This document shows, piece after piece, positions 45,111-61,814 of a stretch of DNA of 64,000 bases. The stretch covers positions 42,680,437-42,744,436 of the forward strand of contig CP154956.1 in NCBI GenBank assembly GCA_039621445.1, in the 5' to 3' direction. Position 1 is the stretch's first letter. Every line of letters begins with the position of its first letter. The DNA comes from Euglena gracilis (Eukaryota > Euglenida > Euglenophyceae > Euglenales). Under the pieces are notes generated by a model. It was given only the letters and a program-made list of their open reading frames with translations. It was not told where the DNA came from and ran no database searches. A program made the position numbers and the translations under genes.

Positions 45111-45159
45111 CTCCTGGTGCCCACATATGGCAATGTCTGCCTAACGTTCATTGCGTGCC

Positions 45160-45290
45160 AGCATACGTGTGTGTGCGCGCGCGTGAACATGCGTATGTGT
45201 GTGTGTGCGTGTGTATGTGTGCGATGTGGGCAAGGACACGCACACGCGCGCGCACGCACGCTTGCACACATGTGCATATGCCCTCACCAT
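45160..45290. repeat. GT/CA and CG microsatellite
   Basis: Alternating GTGTGC, CACACGCG and GCACGC tract with interruptions. Confidence 0.85.
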
Positions 45291-46149
45291 GGACACATGC
45301 AGGTTGGTTTGGATTTTGCCATGTATGTGGGGGCTTGGCAACAAAGGATGCGGAGCGTCAGGTTGTTGGGGGGCATCCCTGACCATCCCTGCAGCTTGGT
45401 TAAGTGGCGCTGTGATCAGGATGGTGGTAAAAAGGGCAGTGGGCAGAAGCAGAATTGGTATGCCTCAGTCCACTTTTTATGCACCTTCCTTTGTTTTATG
45501 TGTTGCAATGACAGGCCTCTTTTCACCCCCCTTTTGAATTTAACCACCCTTCAGTGGAAATTGAGAAAGTGTGAGATGCTGCCAAGGAAGGAAAAACATA
45601 TTGCCTGCACTGGATGGGAGATATGCCCTTTTCGAGGGAGTTCTGGGCACACTGCAGCAAGCGCAGGACAGTGAATATTTTTGTGGTGTCCAAATGAACC
45701 TCGAATTCATTATTGCAGTCGAAATCATGCAGTGGTCAAGGGCACCAGTGTTTGCTGTGCCCTCAAGGTGCAAGGCAGCATCCTCACCTCTGCCCCACAG
45801 GGTTTGCCAACTGGTATCCCCTGTGAATGGGTTTGTGGAGGGGCGAAATTGGCCGTGATTCCTTGAACGCCGGTTCGGGCGTGAAGCCAGAGCCACCTAA
45901 TCCACGGTTTCAACAACTGTGTCCAGAACGCCGGTTCGGGCATGAAGCCGTGTTTCAGAACGCCGGTTTGGGCGGCCGCCCGAACCGGCGTTCTGGACAC
46001 AGTTTTTGTATCAAAAACCATGTTCTGCCTGCCCCGTGCGGGGGTTCCTGCCCCTCGTGGACTTGGGCAGCAGTCTGACTGACGCTTCATTTCAACTCTC
46101 CCCACCCCATCCATCCGGCTGAGTTTTTTTGACCCCGTGGGCGGGCGGG

Positions 46150-52043
<5,894 letters not shown>

Positions 52044-52632
52044 CGCCCGCCCCGCCCCGCCCCCTTCTGTCGCCGGCCCGCAGTGGGGGTGGCCCCTGCA
52101 GCATTCATTGACGGCTGTCTCGCACCGGCGGCCCAGTTTCCCCTCAGTGACCCTGCGACACACTGCGTGCCCCCTGTGTGCCGTGCTTGCTGGACGGAGT
52201 GGCAATTCCTTTGCGTTTGCCGCCCTCCCACTCAGCAGGGGCTGTCCCTGCAGCTGGGGCGGAGTTGAATGGAAATCCGTGGCTGGTGGGGTGACGGACC
52301 CGCCCAGATGCTGGCAGGTGGGGGAGGGGGGTCCCATCTTTCGGCCTTCCGGAAACACGGAACAACCAACACTTTGTTTTCTGAAAAAGAAAAATCAAAA
52401 AAATCCGAAGGTGCATGGAAATTGTTCCATTTTTTTGCATCAACAAAAGGGAAAATTGTACCACCTATCCAGCGGCGCTTCCATGTGCTCCACTCGCACG
52501 TTGCCAGAGGGTGGGAAGCCGAAATTTGGGAGGGAGCCTCCAACATGTCGGCTTTGGATGTGAGGGCTGGTGGCCCCCTTCATGCCCTCTCCCCCTGATC
52601 CTCTGAGCTTTCTTGCAATGGTGCAAGAAGTC

Positions 52633-52870
52633 TTTCAAACTGCTCCGTTCCCCAAACTCAAAAGCGAATTATCAAAAATTTTCCAAGTCTCCCATTGGAC
52701 GCCGCCATGGTGTGGCGCTTCATACGGGACTTGGCGTCTGAACAGAATTTGGCCCCCCACTGTGTGATGGTTTGCAGAGACGATGGGCTGTATGTGACGT
52801 CCGTCAACAGCGATGGACGTGCCCTGTTGCACACGACACTGCACACTGCCACTGCGGCCCAACGGGCTGA
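52633..52870 (+). CDS. Candidate exon of an unidentified downstream gene
   Basis: The frame reads IIKNFPSLPLDAAMVWRFI, then RDLASEQNLAPHCVMV and DDGLYVTSVNSDGRALL, ending with a GAG followed by donor GTATCC at 52871. The sequence is protein-like and GC-rich at third positions, but I recognise no domain. It lies 590 bp after the methyltransferase stop, on the same strand. Confidence 0.45.
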
Positions 52871-53552
52871 GGTATCCCCTCCCATTGCTAATGATGGGCA
52901 GCAGCACAGCAAGGAACAAATTTTCAGTCACCTGAGGTCCAGCTGTCATTCAATAAAATTATCGCTAAATTTTTGTTTGAAGCTATCCAGGATTAGGGCT
53001 TGCTTATCTTCTTCCCTTGGATGAGTATTTGCTGACAAAATGAGGAATTCTGAGAAGTGCTAACAAAAATTGAAAAGTACAGAGCCTTTGTCACCGATGA
53101 AAGCAAAGCTACTTGGGTTCACGTTGTACTCTGCTTTCAAGCTTTTTTTGGTTGTCCGAACGTTTTCCACTGGTGTGTTATGGTCAGGGTTCGGGTTGAT
53201 ATAAGGTTGGTGTTGGCATTGGCTTTGTCACTGTCGACAAGCAATTCTCTAAACGGACCCTAGCCCTCTCTCTCCTGACCAAAACGCCAAGAACTCGAAC
53301 TCTTCCCTTAATATGCTGCTAGCACGCTCTGGGCGGTCAGCACTTGAACGTTGCCCCAAAAAACGTTGCCCGCTAAAATGACGAGGGTCCCCTGAGCTGC
53401 CCCCCCCCCCCCCGACCTGGAGGGTGGGTGGATGGCCAACCGTCTCTCCGACAGCATTTGCAGAGAGTGCATCGGAGGGATCTTCCCTTCGTTTTCTCCC
53501 GGCAAACCGGTTGTGCGGAGTGGGTTCACACTCACACTGCCTCCCTCCGCAG

Positions 53553-53631
53553 GGCGGTCGTCCCCGACCTGGGGGGACACGCGCTGGCGCTGACGTACCA
53601 CAGTCTCGAGGCGCAGCTCCACAGCCTCAAG
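53553..53631 (+). CDS. Candidate exon of the same unidentified gene
   Basis: The acceptor CCTCCGCAG precedes it and the donor GTCCAT follows AAG. It reads VVPDLGGHALALTYHSLE then AQLHSLK. A further stretch at 53880-53914 reads EGVLGLTVQLVHA between CCCAG and GTATGC. No family recognised. Confidence 0.4.
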
Positions 53632-54126
53632 GTCCATTCTGCCCCCCTGGCTGGCGTTTGCCCCTGGGGCTTCCCCCCCCAACCGTTGCCTGTCTCACGG
53701 AGGGGCCCTCCAGCCTGCCCATCAGTGGGAAGAGTACCAGTCTGCCTGTCTGGGTGGTGGGTGGGACTCTGACCCCCTCCACCAGGCCTTCCGCAGGAAT
53801 CCCCGGAACCGCAGCAGGTGGGGCGGTCCGACCCCCCCACCTGGCCTTCCTGTATAGCCCTGTCCCCGGCTACCCAGGAGGGCGTCCTGGGCCTCACGGT
53901 GCAACTCGTCCACGCGGTATGCTTTGTGCCGCTGGCCACGGGGCCGGGGACCGTCGCCCTCTGCTTCGCCGCCCTGGCGTCCCCGCAGGCGCGGTGTGGT
54001 GGACCGTGCTGATGCCTCCAAGAAATGCTAAATTTCATGAGAAAGAACAAAAAAATGATCCCAAAGAGGGGCTTTGGCACTATTTTTTGCTCCTACGGAA
54101 CATCAAAAATTTTCGAAAACCTTTGG
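53632..54126. other. Probable intron/3' region of the unidentified gene
   Basis: It contains the short candidate exon at 53880-53914 and a GC-rich stretch to about 54010, after which composition becomes AT-rich. No stop-defining 3' exon could be identified. Confidence 0.3.
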
Positions 54127-54207
54127 GAAATAATACCCCCCCCCCCTAAGGCCGGGACTTCGGGCGAAAAAATATTACCCCGGGGGGGTATTATTTGGGA
54201 GGTTTTA
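54127..54207. repeat. C/G-tract bounded inverted repeat with AAATAATACCC ends
   Basis: AAATAATA plus a C tract is mirrored by a G tract plus TATTATTT about 45 bases on. The AATAAT/ATTATT boundary is the same as in the element at 42323. Confidence 0.6.
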
Positions 54208-54299
54208 CATGTCCCGAACAGAAAATTGCATTTTGGGGCATTTTGAAAAGCCTTGTGGCCCCAAAAAAATTCAGGATCCAAAATTGTACTAACTAAACT

Positions 54300-54470
54300 A
54301 ACTGGACTAACTGGGGAGGGACGGACGGACGGACGACGGACGGCTGGTGAAAAAAGCGAAGGTCCGGACGGACGGCTGAGCTTGTGCGCTTGGTCCAGAC
54401 GGCTGAAGAAATTGCACTTGGTCCGGCTGGGCGGCTGGCCGGCTGGCCGGCTAGCCGGCCGGATCTTTGG
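54300..54470 (+). repeat. ACGG-rich dispersed repeat, copy 1
   Basis: GGACGGACGG units lead into a body with GACGGCTGGTGAAAAAAG, GGTCCGGACGGACGGCTGAG and GACGGCTGAAGAA. The body aligns with 56270-56350 in the same orientation. Runs of GGCTGGCCGG close it. Confidence 0.7.
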
Positions 54471-54582
54471 AAGCGCAGGCGTCTCACGAGCTTGGCTTTT
54501 TGTTCTTGTCGCGAACTGGGCAAGTCCTAATTCTGGGTGGGTGCGCGGTGCGGAAAAAGACGTTTTACAATGATGAAAACTT

Positions 54583-54652
54583 GCACACAGCGGGGTTTGA
54601 ACCCGCGAGCTCACGGTTGCGAACTGCATGCCACACCAATTATACTGTGTGC
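54583..54652 (-). tRNA. tRNA-like sequence (decayed tRNA or SINE head)
   Basis: On the minus strand this 70 nt stretch has a perfect 7 bp acceptor stem (GCACACA / TGTGTGC), a perfect 5 bp T stem around TTCAAAC, and an anticodon-like loop TTCGCAA (anticodon CGC). The anticodon stem has a mismatch and wobbles, and the D arm cannot be folded normally. It is more likely a tRNA-derived relic or SINE promoter than a working tRNA. Confidence 0.4.
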
Positions 54653-54916
54653 ACGATACACTTTTACGTATCAAAAGAGGAAAAGGACCAGTCCATGGAG
54701 GCGTGCGGACGACGGACGGACACACAGACGGACGGACGGGCTAGAGAAAATTCCTTTCACCTGGACGGCTGGACAGGGTTCATTTTGGCTGGACGGGCGG
54801 GCGGGTTGGTCTCAAAATCGCGAGAGGTGCAGCGCAGGCGACCACGCCCGGTATTTCCTAATTGTGTGCCAGGGAAGTGTTCTCCCTTGGAATTCCTTGT
54901 TTATCCGAATTCTGAC

Positions 54917-55290
54917 TTCAGGTACAAGCTATTTGAAGGATAAGGAATGCAGTCATGCAGTATTTTTTGAACCTTGAAGCAGGTACGCCCATCTAAAAGT
55001 GTCTTTTGAAGAATGATTCTATTGGTCTTTTCTAGTGCATCTGGACCACTTTAAAAAATGTGGCATTTTCTCCAAAATTTGGTCGGCTGGGTGACAATTT
55101 TGAGTCCCCCCCTCTTGTGTGGCATGTCTTCTGTTGGGCGTTCTGTTTTTATATCATTTTCTGAGCGTTCTCATGGTTTTCTGGTCGTGTTTTACAGTTT
55201 TGGAACTTTTGCTGCCATTTCACAGAGCTCCAGCTGCAGCTCTGTGTCTTGGGCCTGGTGACTTGGGGACATTTTGGCCTTGCATTCTGT
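54917..55290 (+). repeat. Dispersed repeat, copy 2
   Basis: Matches the reverse complement of 2270-2655, from GTACAAGCTATTTG through TTGGCCTTGCATTCTGTG, with roughly 85 percent identity by eye. Confidence 0.75.
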
Positions 55291-55357
55291 GTTTGGAGCC
55301 ACAGGGATTTAGTTCATGTTTGAGTAAACGATGCTCATTTGGTTCATTTTTCACAGG

Positions 55358-55438
55358 ACATTGAGATTGGATTTGAATGGAAAGAAGTTTTGAGAATGAC
55401 CAAGTGTTTTGAGCACCTGAAACTGAAGTCAATCAAAG
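55358..55438 (+). CDS. Short AT-rich candidate exon
   Basis: The frame DIEIGFEWKEVLRMTKCF then EHLKLKSIK is bounded by TTTTTCACAG and by GTGTGCC. Both boundaries fit GT-AG, but nothing adjacent supports it and no domain is known. Confidence 0.2.
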
Positions 55439-56103
55439 GTGTGCCTTTTTTTTATCTGAGAAGTAAGTTCAAGATGCTTGAAGGTTCCTTGGCAAGCAAC
55501 GGTTCCACCTTAATTGGTTTGTGCGGCCTTGATTTCTCTGTTGTCCATGTTCTTGTGTGTTAGTTTTTAGTTTTTGAAGCTTTTTTGATGAAATTTTCAA
55601 AAAAATGAAACTTTCAATGAACGCGCACAGGTTGAAATTTTTTGGGTTCCTCGACCTCAAAAAATCCCTTTTTAAAGGCTTAAACCACCAAAAAAAATTA
55701 CATCTCTGGAATTTTCTTTTGCCAAAAACGGACTTTTTCTTCAGCAGCTGGTCATGGGTTTTTTTGTTTTGGGCCAGATGGTGCCAGATTTTGACCAGAA
55801 ACGTTTTGTCCTGTGCAACAAGTTCTCTTGCTCAAAAAGCTAAAAAATTGGGGGTTCAGTTTTTGAGTCCGGCAAATGGGTCAGTTCTGGAGGGTTTGTG
55901 TGGCCAGTTTTGGACCGATGGGTGGTTGGTCATGTTTTTGGCCACTTTTGCTGGCGGTATTTTCCCAACCAGGCGAAAGAATGGCCACAGGTTTTTTTTG
56001 GGCAGGGGGTGCCCCCCAAGGGTTAAAGCCCACGGGCGGGCCATATTTCTGCCCGAACATTCACCCGGGCGTCCTGTGGGCAGAACGAACTCAGTCCCCC
56101 TCC

Positions 56104-56168
56104 GCTAGGGCTCCGTTAGGGTGTGACCGGTAGGTCGTGGGTTCGAAACCCGCCGGGGGGCAACTTTG
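56104..56168 (+). other. tRNA-like sequence with perfect B box
   Basis: GGTTCGAAACC at 56140-56150 matches the pol III B box and sits in a T-arm-like stem (GTGGG / CCCGC). A GACC / GGTC stem lies upstream and CCCCC / GGGGG bases flank. The D arm is not tRNA-like. The ACGG-rich repeat follows 100 bp downstream, suggesting a SINE head. Confidence 0.35.
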
Positions 56169-56229
56169 TGACTGTCGTGGCGCGACGAGTGGAGGGAAGC
56201 CGTGACTGCTTTTCACGAAGAAGGATTTT

Positions 56230-56395
56230 TTTTTTTTGGTCCGGCCGGCTAGCAAGACAGACATTGGTCCGGCTTGACGGACGGCTGGCGAAAAAATGCT
56301 TCGTCCGGACGGACGGCTGGGCGTCCAGCATTTGTCCGGCTGAAGACGTCCGGACGGCTCGGACGGACGGACGGCCAGCCGCCCCCTGGGTGGGG
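56230..56395 (+). repeat. ACGG-rich dispersed repeat, copy 2
   Basis: GACGGACGGCTGGCGAAAAAA, CGTCCGGACGGACGGCTGGG and CCGGCTGAAGACG align in order with copy 1 at 54333-54405. Confidence 0.7.
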
Positions 56396-56629
56396 GATAG
56401 TCTGACAACCGAAATGTGAACCGCCAGAAAGTGTTTCAAGCAGGCGGGGAGTGTTCAGGACAACTCTGAGGGACAGCCCCTTGACTTTGCGGATGTCGAC
56501 CATTGCTTCCCATTGTTTTCTCTCATCGTCAATGGAGACCCAAAAATTTGATTTTTGGGTACCCCCCCCAAATTTTTGGGTCGGTTTTGGGACCCCCCCA
56601 AAAATACAAAAACAAAACCCAACCTTGGT

Positions 56630-57480
56630 TATGGGGTGGGGTGGTCGACCATGGTGGCCCCCTCAAGGAGGGGACGCGGTTATGGAATGGGGGGTGGACC
56701 ACGGTCGACCCCTCGGAAGGGGGGGTCTCGGATATGGAGGGGGGGTTGAGCATGGTCGCCCCTGGTCGACCCCCACGGTCGCCTCGGTCGACCTCCCCAC
56801 TACCCCCACCCCCCAACCAAGAGCGACCGAGAGCGACCGTGGACCGACAATGGTCAACCCCCACACCCCCCCCCTCTTGGCCAGAACCAGGAGCCGAAAT
56901 TGGAGGGCGAAGAAATTCCTTGGGAAAGAATTGGCCTACAGAAATCCTGCCCAATTTTTACGGCCCTTTTTTGAAAACCTTGCCTCAAAATTTTGAAAAA
57001 CCCTTTTTCCACTCATCTTGCAAACAAAACCTGCCAATTTTTTCCGGGCTGTTTTCAGGTTTGCCAACAATTTTTTCGGTTTCCAATTTTGTCCTGCTTC
57101 AATCCCCCACCCCCGGTACGGGGTGGGGTGGCTTGGGAGGGGGCTTCTACGGGGGGTACGGGGGGTTGTTTTTTTCCATTTTATCGAGAAGGGTTTCTGT
57201 AACTGCAGGGCCTTGGCTGGGGGGGGGGCGGCCAAAAAAATCCTATTTTACGCATGTGGAAGGCAAAATTTATCCGAGGGACGTCTCTAGAAGGTGTTTT
57301 TTTCTGGCTTCGAGTACCTTGGAAATGCCGTCACCGGAAGAAAACAAAAAAAAACAGATCCCCCTTGCAGTGCTTCACCCTGCGGAAATTTTGGAAATTT
57401 TCGTCACGAAAAATTGGAGTAATTCAACCTTGAAAAATTCGACTTATTCGACACGGAAAAAACGCCGAACCCTTGGTGAA
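56630..57480. other. No gene recognised; GGTCGACC-rich then AT-rich
   Basis: 56640-56870 repeats words such as GTGGTCGACC and GGTCGACCCC with G runs. An open frame of 353 codons spans the region on the + strand, but its content is low-complexity proline/glycine and is not credible as protein. Confidence 0.45.
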
Positions 57481-57486
57481 ACAGGT

Positions 57487-57700
57487 CAAAATGATGTCAC
57501 AGGGGGCCTTTGCAGGCCCAGGGAGTGTCCAGGCAGCTGGGGCAAAAAGATGCAAGCACTTTAAAGGTGTCGGGGGGGGGGGGCTTGCAGGCCCAGGGAC
57601 TTTGTAGGACACTGGGGAAAATGGTGTCACTCGGAGGCCCAAAAGAAGGAACCTTTGCAGGCCCAGAATGCAGGGGCATTTGCAAGCCCAAGAGGTACCG
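57487..57700. repeat. About 90-bp tandem repeat with TTTGCAGGCCCAG
   Basis: Two to three units share AAAATG-TGTCAC, a G-tract and TTTGCAGGCCCAGGGA. 57790-57920 continues with CTTGGACTTGAACTTGT repeats. Confidence 0.7.
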
Positions 57701-58575
57701 GTGGAGCTGAGAGGCTCATAATATCACAGCATGTCGAACTTTTGGAGCTGCAGATAAGGGTTGAGAAGCCCACTTCACCGGCGTTCTTCACCTTGGTATT
57801 GTCTTTGGACTTGAACTTGTCCTTGGACTTGCACACTTGTAACTTGTAACTTGAACTTGATACCAGTGCTTGTAACTTGAACTGCACCAGGGACTTTCAC
57901 TTCACCAGTACTTGTAATTCGACTCCACCAGGGACTTTCAAGACAAGTTGAAAATACAATCAAAAAATAGCCCAAGCTGAATCCACGAATTACATAATAC
58001 ACGGTGGGTAGCGGTAGGTATGGTTATCCACGAATCGAGAGATGGATATTGGACCATTCCTGATTTGTGGCATCCCTCGGTCGTGGCCAGGTTATGATCC
58101 AGGTTGCTGTGTGGTTGGTTCAATGCCCCGGCGGTTTGGAAGAATAATCACGAATCAAAGCAGAAGATCTATTGCACCTGTTTCACATCCACCATTTGTT
58201 TATTTTTTTTGCACTCTCGGAACTGCATGAAGGTTGGGTTGCTGTCCTTTCTTGGCGAATTTTGAGGTCCTCCTGGGACATTTCTCTTTAGGGCCTCGAC
58301 CACGGTGCGGCTGAATGCGAGCGGTGACAATAACACTTTGGTGTGGAAATGATTTTTGATGAAATTGGAGAGGGGATCACGCCACACAAATTCACTGGAG
58401 TGATTTATTACAGCCACGTTATGAACGAGGAAAGAAGGTCGCGTTGAAAGGTTCCCGCGAAGATTCATAATTTATAAAACGGTGGAGCAAATGCCGTGAG
58501 TTCCAACTGTGAAGTGGACTGATAGACTGACATATACTCCCCCAAGGGAGCACTGCAGTACATCCCACTGTGGAA

Positions 58576-58890
58576 AAAGGGGGTGTGGCGATTTCCCCTG
58601 GGAGGCCTCCATTCTTTTGCTTGCACTTCAGCCCTCCTGGCCCTTGACTTTTTCCCCATCTTGCTGCGGAGCTCACCTCAAATTCCATAATTACACCAGA
58701 GGACAGAGCAATCCAAAATCACTTAGACAGGCAAACATGACAAAGGAGTACGCCGATTGCCACTGTACAGAAAAAATATACAGATGGGAGTTCCTAATTA
58801 CGCAGGGTATGTCTTAACTCCCAGTCTTGGCATGTCAGCGCACCACTCTGTGATATCACTGCACTCAGCACCTCAAAGGCTGCGGACACA
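58576..58890 (+). repeat. 315-bp direct repeat, left copy (LTR-like)
   Basis: Nearly identical to 61085-61400, from AAAGGGGGTGTGGCGATTTC through GCGGACACA, with about a dozen differences. Trimmed ends would read TG...CA, as in LTRs. Confidence 0.85.
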
Positions 58891-58959
58891 CTCCCCTTCC
58901 CCAAAAGCTTCCCAGAAGCTATAGCCACTCCTTGTCGCAGCCTTTGTGGGCCGAACGGT

Positions 58960-59930
58960 GGGGCAGCCCCCCCCCGGAGCGCCGCCGAAAGCCGTCTTTT
59001 TCCGAACGGTGGGGCAGCTCTGCTGGGGGCGCCACCCAAAACCGTCAACCCAGCGAAAAATCCACTGTCGGGGGGGGGGGCAGCCTGCGGGGCGCCCAGT
59101 CACCCGCTTGGGGGGCAGCAGGCCTGCAAAACACCCAAAACGTGGGGGGGGGGGCAGCCTGATTGAGCGCCCGACCATCCACAAGGGGCGGGGGCAGCAC
59201 AATTTGCGCCCACCTGGCCTCCCCGTCATAAAACAAAAACAAACATGGCCACTGAACGAATTATCACCTGTGGAGGGGCAGCTTCCCCTAGCGCCCAACG
59301 GTCCATGGGGGGTGGGCAGCCTCTGCGCCCACCTCACCTCCCAAAATTAAAAGCATACATTGGATCACCCGGACAAATCCTCATCTGTGGAGGGGCAGCT
59401 TACCCCAAGCGCCCAACTGTCCACGGGGGGGGGCAGGTTCTGCGCCCACCTCGCCTCCCAAACGCCACCTCTCACTCCCACTGTCCTTTGCGGCTGGTAG
59501 TTAGTTCTTCGCCAACCCCAGTCCCCCTCTTCGGCTAGGACCGCAAACAGAAGGAAGATCATACGAAAGTCTGAAACGCACGCCAACAAGAGAAATGTCG
59601 CCTTAGTATGCGTTTCTTCTCCCCGAACTTCAGCTGGGAATATCCACCCAAGCCGATGGGGGGGGGGCAGCCCTGCAGGACGCCCTCAGGCCAACTTGAG
59701 ACACATCGATTGACCATAAAAATGCGGGGGGGCAGCCACCATGGCGCCTCGGCCCGTGAATCAGCCCTTACAGGGCGGGGGGCAGCCTCACCAGGGCGCC
59801 ACCTGCTTACAGCCTCGCCCGCGATTGAATAAAATTCGGTTGGGCCTATTCCAAACCGAGGAGGGGGGCAGCCTCGCCAGGGCGCCACATGCCCAACCAT
59901 GGGTAAAAAGGGGGGGGGACAGCCATTGCT
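58960..59930. repeat. Recurring GGGGCAGC-N(8-12)-GCGCC motif
   Basis: About fourteen occurrences of a G run followed by GGCAGCCT or GGCAGCTT and then, 8-12 bases on, GCGCC(CA). Spacing varies from 40 to 100 bp. The sequence between motifs is largely unrelated, unlike an ordinary minisatellite. Confidence 0.65.
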
Positions 59931-60982
59931 GGCACCATCCACCCCAACGGTCTCACTCCTCTGCCCACTGTCTCTTCCTTCTCCTTCGTCTCCTTGCTGC
60001 CGATGTTGTCCAGTGGGGCACCCCTCCTCGTCCAGTTCCATCCACTTGTCTGCCTCGGTCATCGCCGTCTTTTCCCCTCGACGACTCCGGTCCAGCAGTA
60101 CCGCCCAGTAGCCACAGGGGGCTTTGCTGTGAAAGAGTCCTCTCCACTGTGGATAATAGTGTCTTCGAACTGCCTACCTCTGCACCTCATCCCACAGAGG
60201 GGTCCCTTGACAATCTGGCAGCAGCAGCACCAACTCTCTCCCTGGTGTCTTCCTCAGCACTTCCACTAGACGTTCTTCACCTGCTTCTTCCACGCTCACA
60301 GGCACCACCGTCACATGCGGCTTGGCGTGCAGTCTTTGCCGCACATCTGTCTCCAGCCGCGGGCACAACCAGGCTACCTCGCCCAGGGTGCTGGCAACCG
60401 ACACACCCTGGTCCAACCACTTGTCTGTGGCCTCCTCTCGCTGCTCTGTGTTGCATTCCACATGACGTACACTGGCATGGCCTGCACCGGCATCATCTGT
60501 ATTTCCCTGTGGACCATCATCTCCATATCTGCCATCATGACCTCTGGCTTGCCACCTTGGACGTCCCCTGCCATGGTAGCTCCTGGAATGTCCAAAACGA
60601 CCATGTCCCTTCGCAGCATGTCCAGCACCAACAATTGCATCCCCAGACCCAGATGCGGCATGCACCCCAGCAGCATGCACAACTCCTTCACCATGTCAAG
60701 AACCCACATCATGGACTCCAGCAGCATGACCAGAACTGGAATTTAGGCCATCATGGCCTCCAGCAGCAGGACCAGAACTGGAATGTTGACCAGCACGGCC
60801 TCCAGCATGACCAGAACTGGAATGTGGACCAGCATGGCCTCCAGCAGCATGACCAAAACTGGAATGTCGACCAGCATGGCCTCCATCAGCATGACCAGAA
60901 CTGGAATGTAGACCAGCCAGGGCTTCCAGATCCACTTCCTCCTCCAGCACCACTCTGCGCACAATGCCAACACGTGCAATGA
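59741..60982 (+). CDS. Open frame with His/Gln/Asn/Trp repeats, probably not a conserved gene
   Basis: This is a 413-codon open frame between the two LTR-like repeats. Residues 310-400 are five copies of a unit containing HDQNWNVDQHGLQ, encoded by a 45-51 bp DNA repeat at 60740-60925. The rest is proline/serine-rich without domains. The opposite strand is also open over long stretches, which points to compositional rather than selective openness. It might be a structural protein of the element, but there is no positive evidence. Confidence 0.2.
   Translation: MAPRPVNQPLQGGGQPHQGATCLQPRPRLNKIRLGLFQTEEGGSLARAPHAQPWVKRGGDSHCWHHPPQRSHSSAHCLFLLLRLLAADVVQWGTPPRPVPSTCLPRSSPSFPLDDSGPAVPPSSHRGLCCERVLSTVDNSVFELPTSAPHPTEGSLDNLAAAAPTLSLVSSSALPLDVLHLLLPRSQAPPSHAAWRAVFAAHLSPAAGTTRLPRPGCWQPTHPGPTTCLWPPLAALCCIPHDVHWHGLHRHHLYFPVDHHLHICHHDLWLATLDVPCHGSSWNVQNDHVPSQHVQHQQLHPQTQMRHAPQQHAQLLHHVKNPHHGLQQHDQNWNLGHHGLQQQDQNWNVDQHGLQHDQNWNVDQHGLQQHDQNWNVDQHGLHQHDQNWNVDQPGLPDPLPPPAPLCAQCQHVQ
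60740..60925. repeat. 45-51 bp minisatellite
   Basis: About four to five units of GACCAGAACTGGAATGT-GACCAGCATGGCCTCCAGCA; a lone unit also starts at 60690. Confidence 0.85.
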
Positions 60983-61084
60983 CACCTTCTGAATGTCCAC
61001 TGGCTCCAGCGCCTCTTTGTGCATGTCCTTCTGTCTCATCCCCAGACATGTTATCTTCCGCAATGCTCATACTCCTTTGTGTAC

Positions 61085-61400
61085 AAAGGGGGTGTGGCGA
61101 TTTCCCCTGGGAGGCCTCCATTCTTTTGCTTGCACTTCAGCCCTCCTGGCCCTTGACTTTTTCCCCATCTTGCTGCGGAGCTCACCTCAAATTCCAAAAT
61201 TACACCAGGGGACAGAGCAATCCAAAATCACTTAGACAGGCAAACATGACAAAGGAGTACGCTGATTGCCACTGTACAGAAAATATATACACATGACAGG
61301 TCCTAATTATGCAGGGTATGTCTTAACTCCCAGTCTTGGCATGTCAGCGCACCACTCTGTGATATCCACTGCACTCAGCACCTCAAAGGTTGCGGACACA
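61085..61400 (+). repeat. 315-bp direct repeat, right copy (LTR-like)
   Basis: Same orientation as 58576-58890, so the pair bounds a 2.8 kb segment. No primer-binding site or reverse transcriptase is visible between them. Confidence 0.85.
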
Positions 61401-61814
61401 ACTGCTCGTGGCCCACTGGGGTCCATCCCAGAAGAGATCTTTTTAAAATCAAATCTTTGAAAAGTGCTGCATTTTAGGTGAGCAATAAATCTCCACGTCT
61501 ACTTGGGCTTCCCCGAAATTATGCCTTGTGGGTAGGACCACCCCCCTCCTGGTGGTGGCGACCACGTACCAGCCAACTGGGCAATCCCTTAATTTGAGGG
61601 CCAGCACCCTGTCTTCCATTTCTGCCGTGACTCCCGCCCTTGTAATAACCGATCTGCGGCTCATCCCGTTCAGCTTTGGAGGACGCCCCCCCCCCCCCCC
61701 CAAGGGGGCATTCATTCGGGCAGAACGCTACCCATCGGAACCCCCTGAATAAAAAGCTTCATTTGATTTATGTCCAATTCCAAGAAATTTTTTTGCATCA
61801 ATCCCTCCCTACTT

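Noticed and set aside
44243-45382. 379-codon open frame as one exon
   Set aside because: It reads through C tracts and a GT microsatellite. Only short pieces are protein-like, and these are reported as candidates.
56503-57564. 353-codon open frame as a protein-coding gene
   Set aside because: Low-complexity Pro/Gly/Thr-rich translation over GGTCGACC repeats and G runs. No domain, and the opposite strand is also open.
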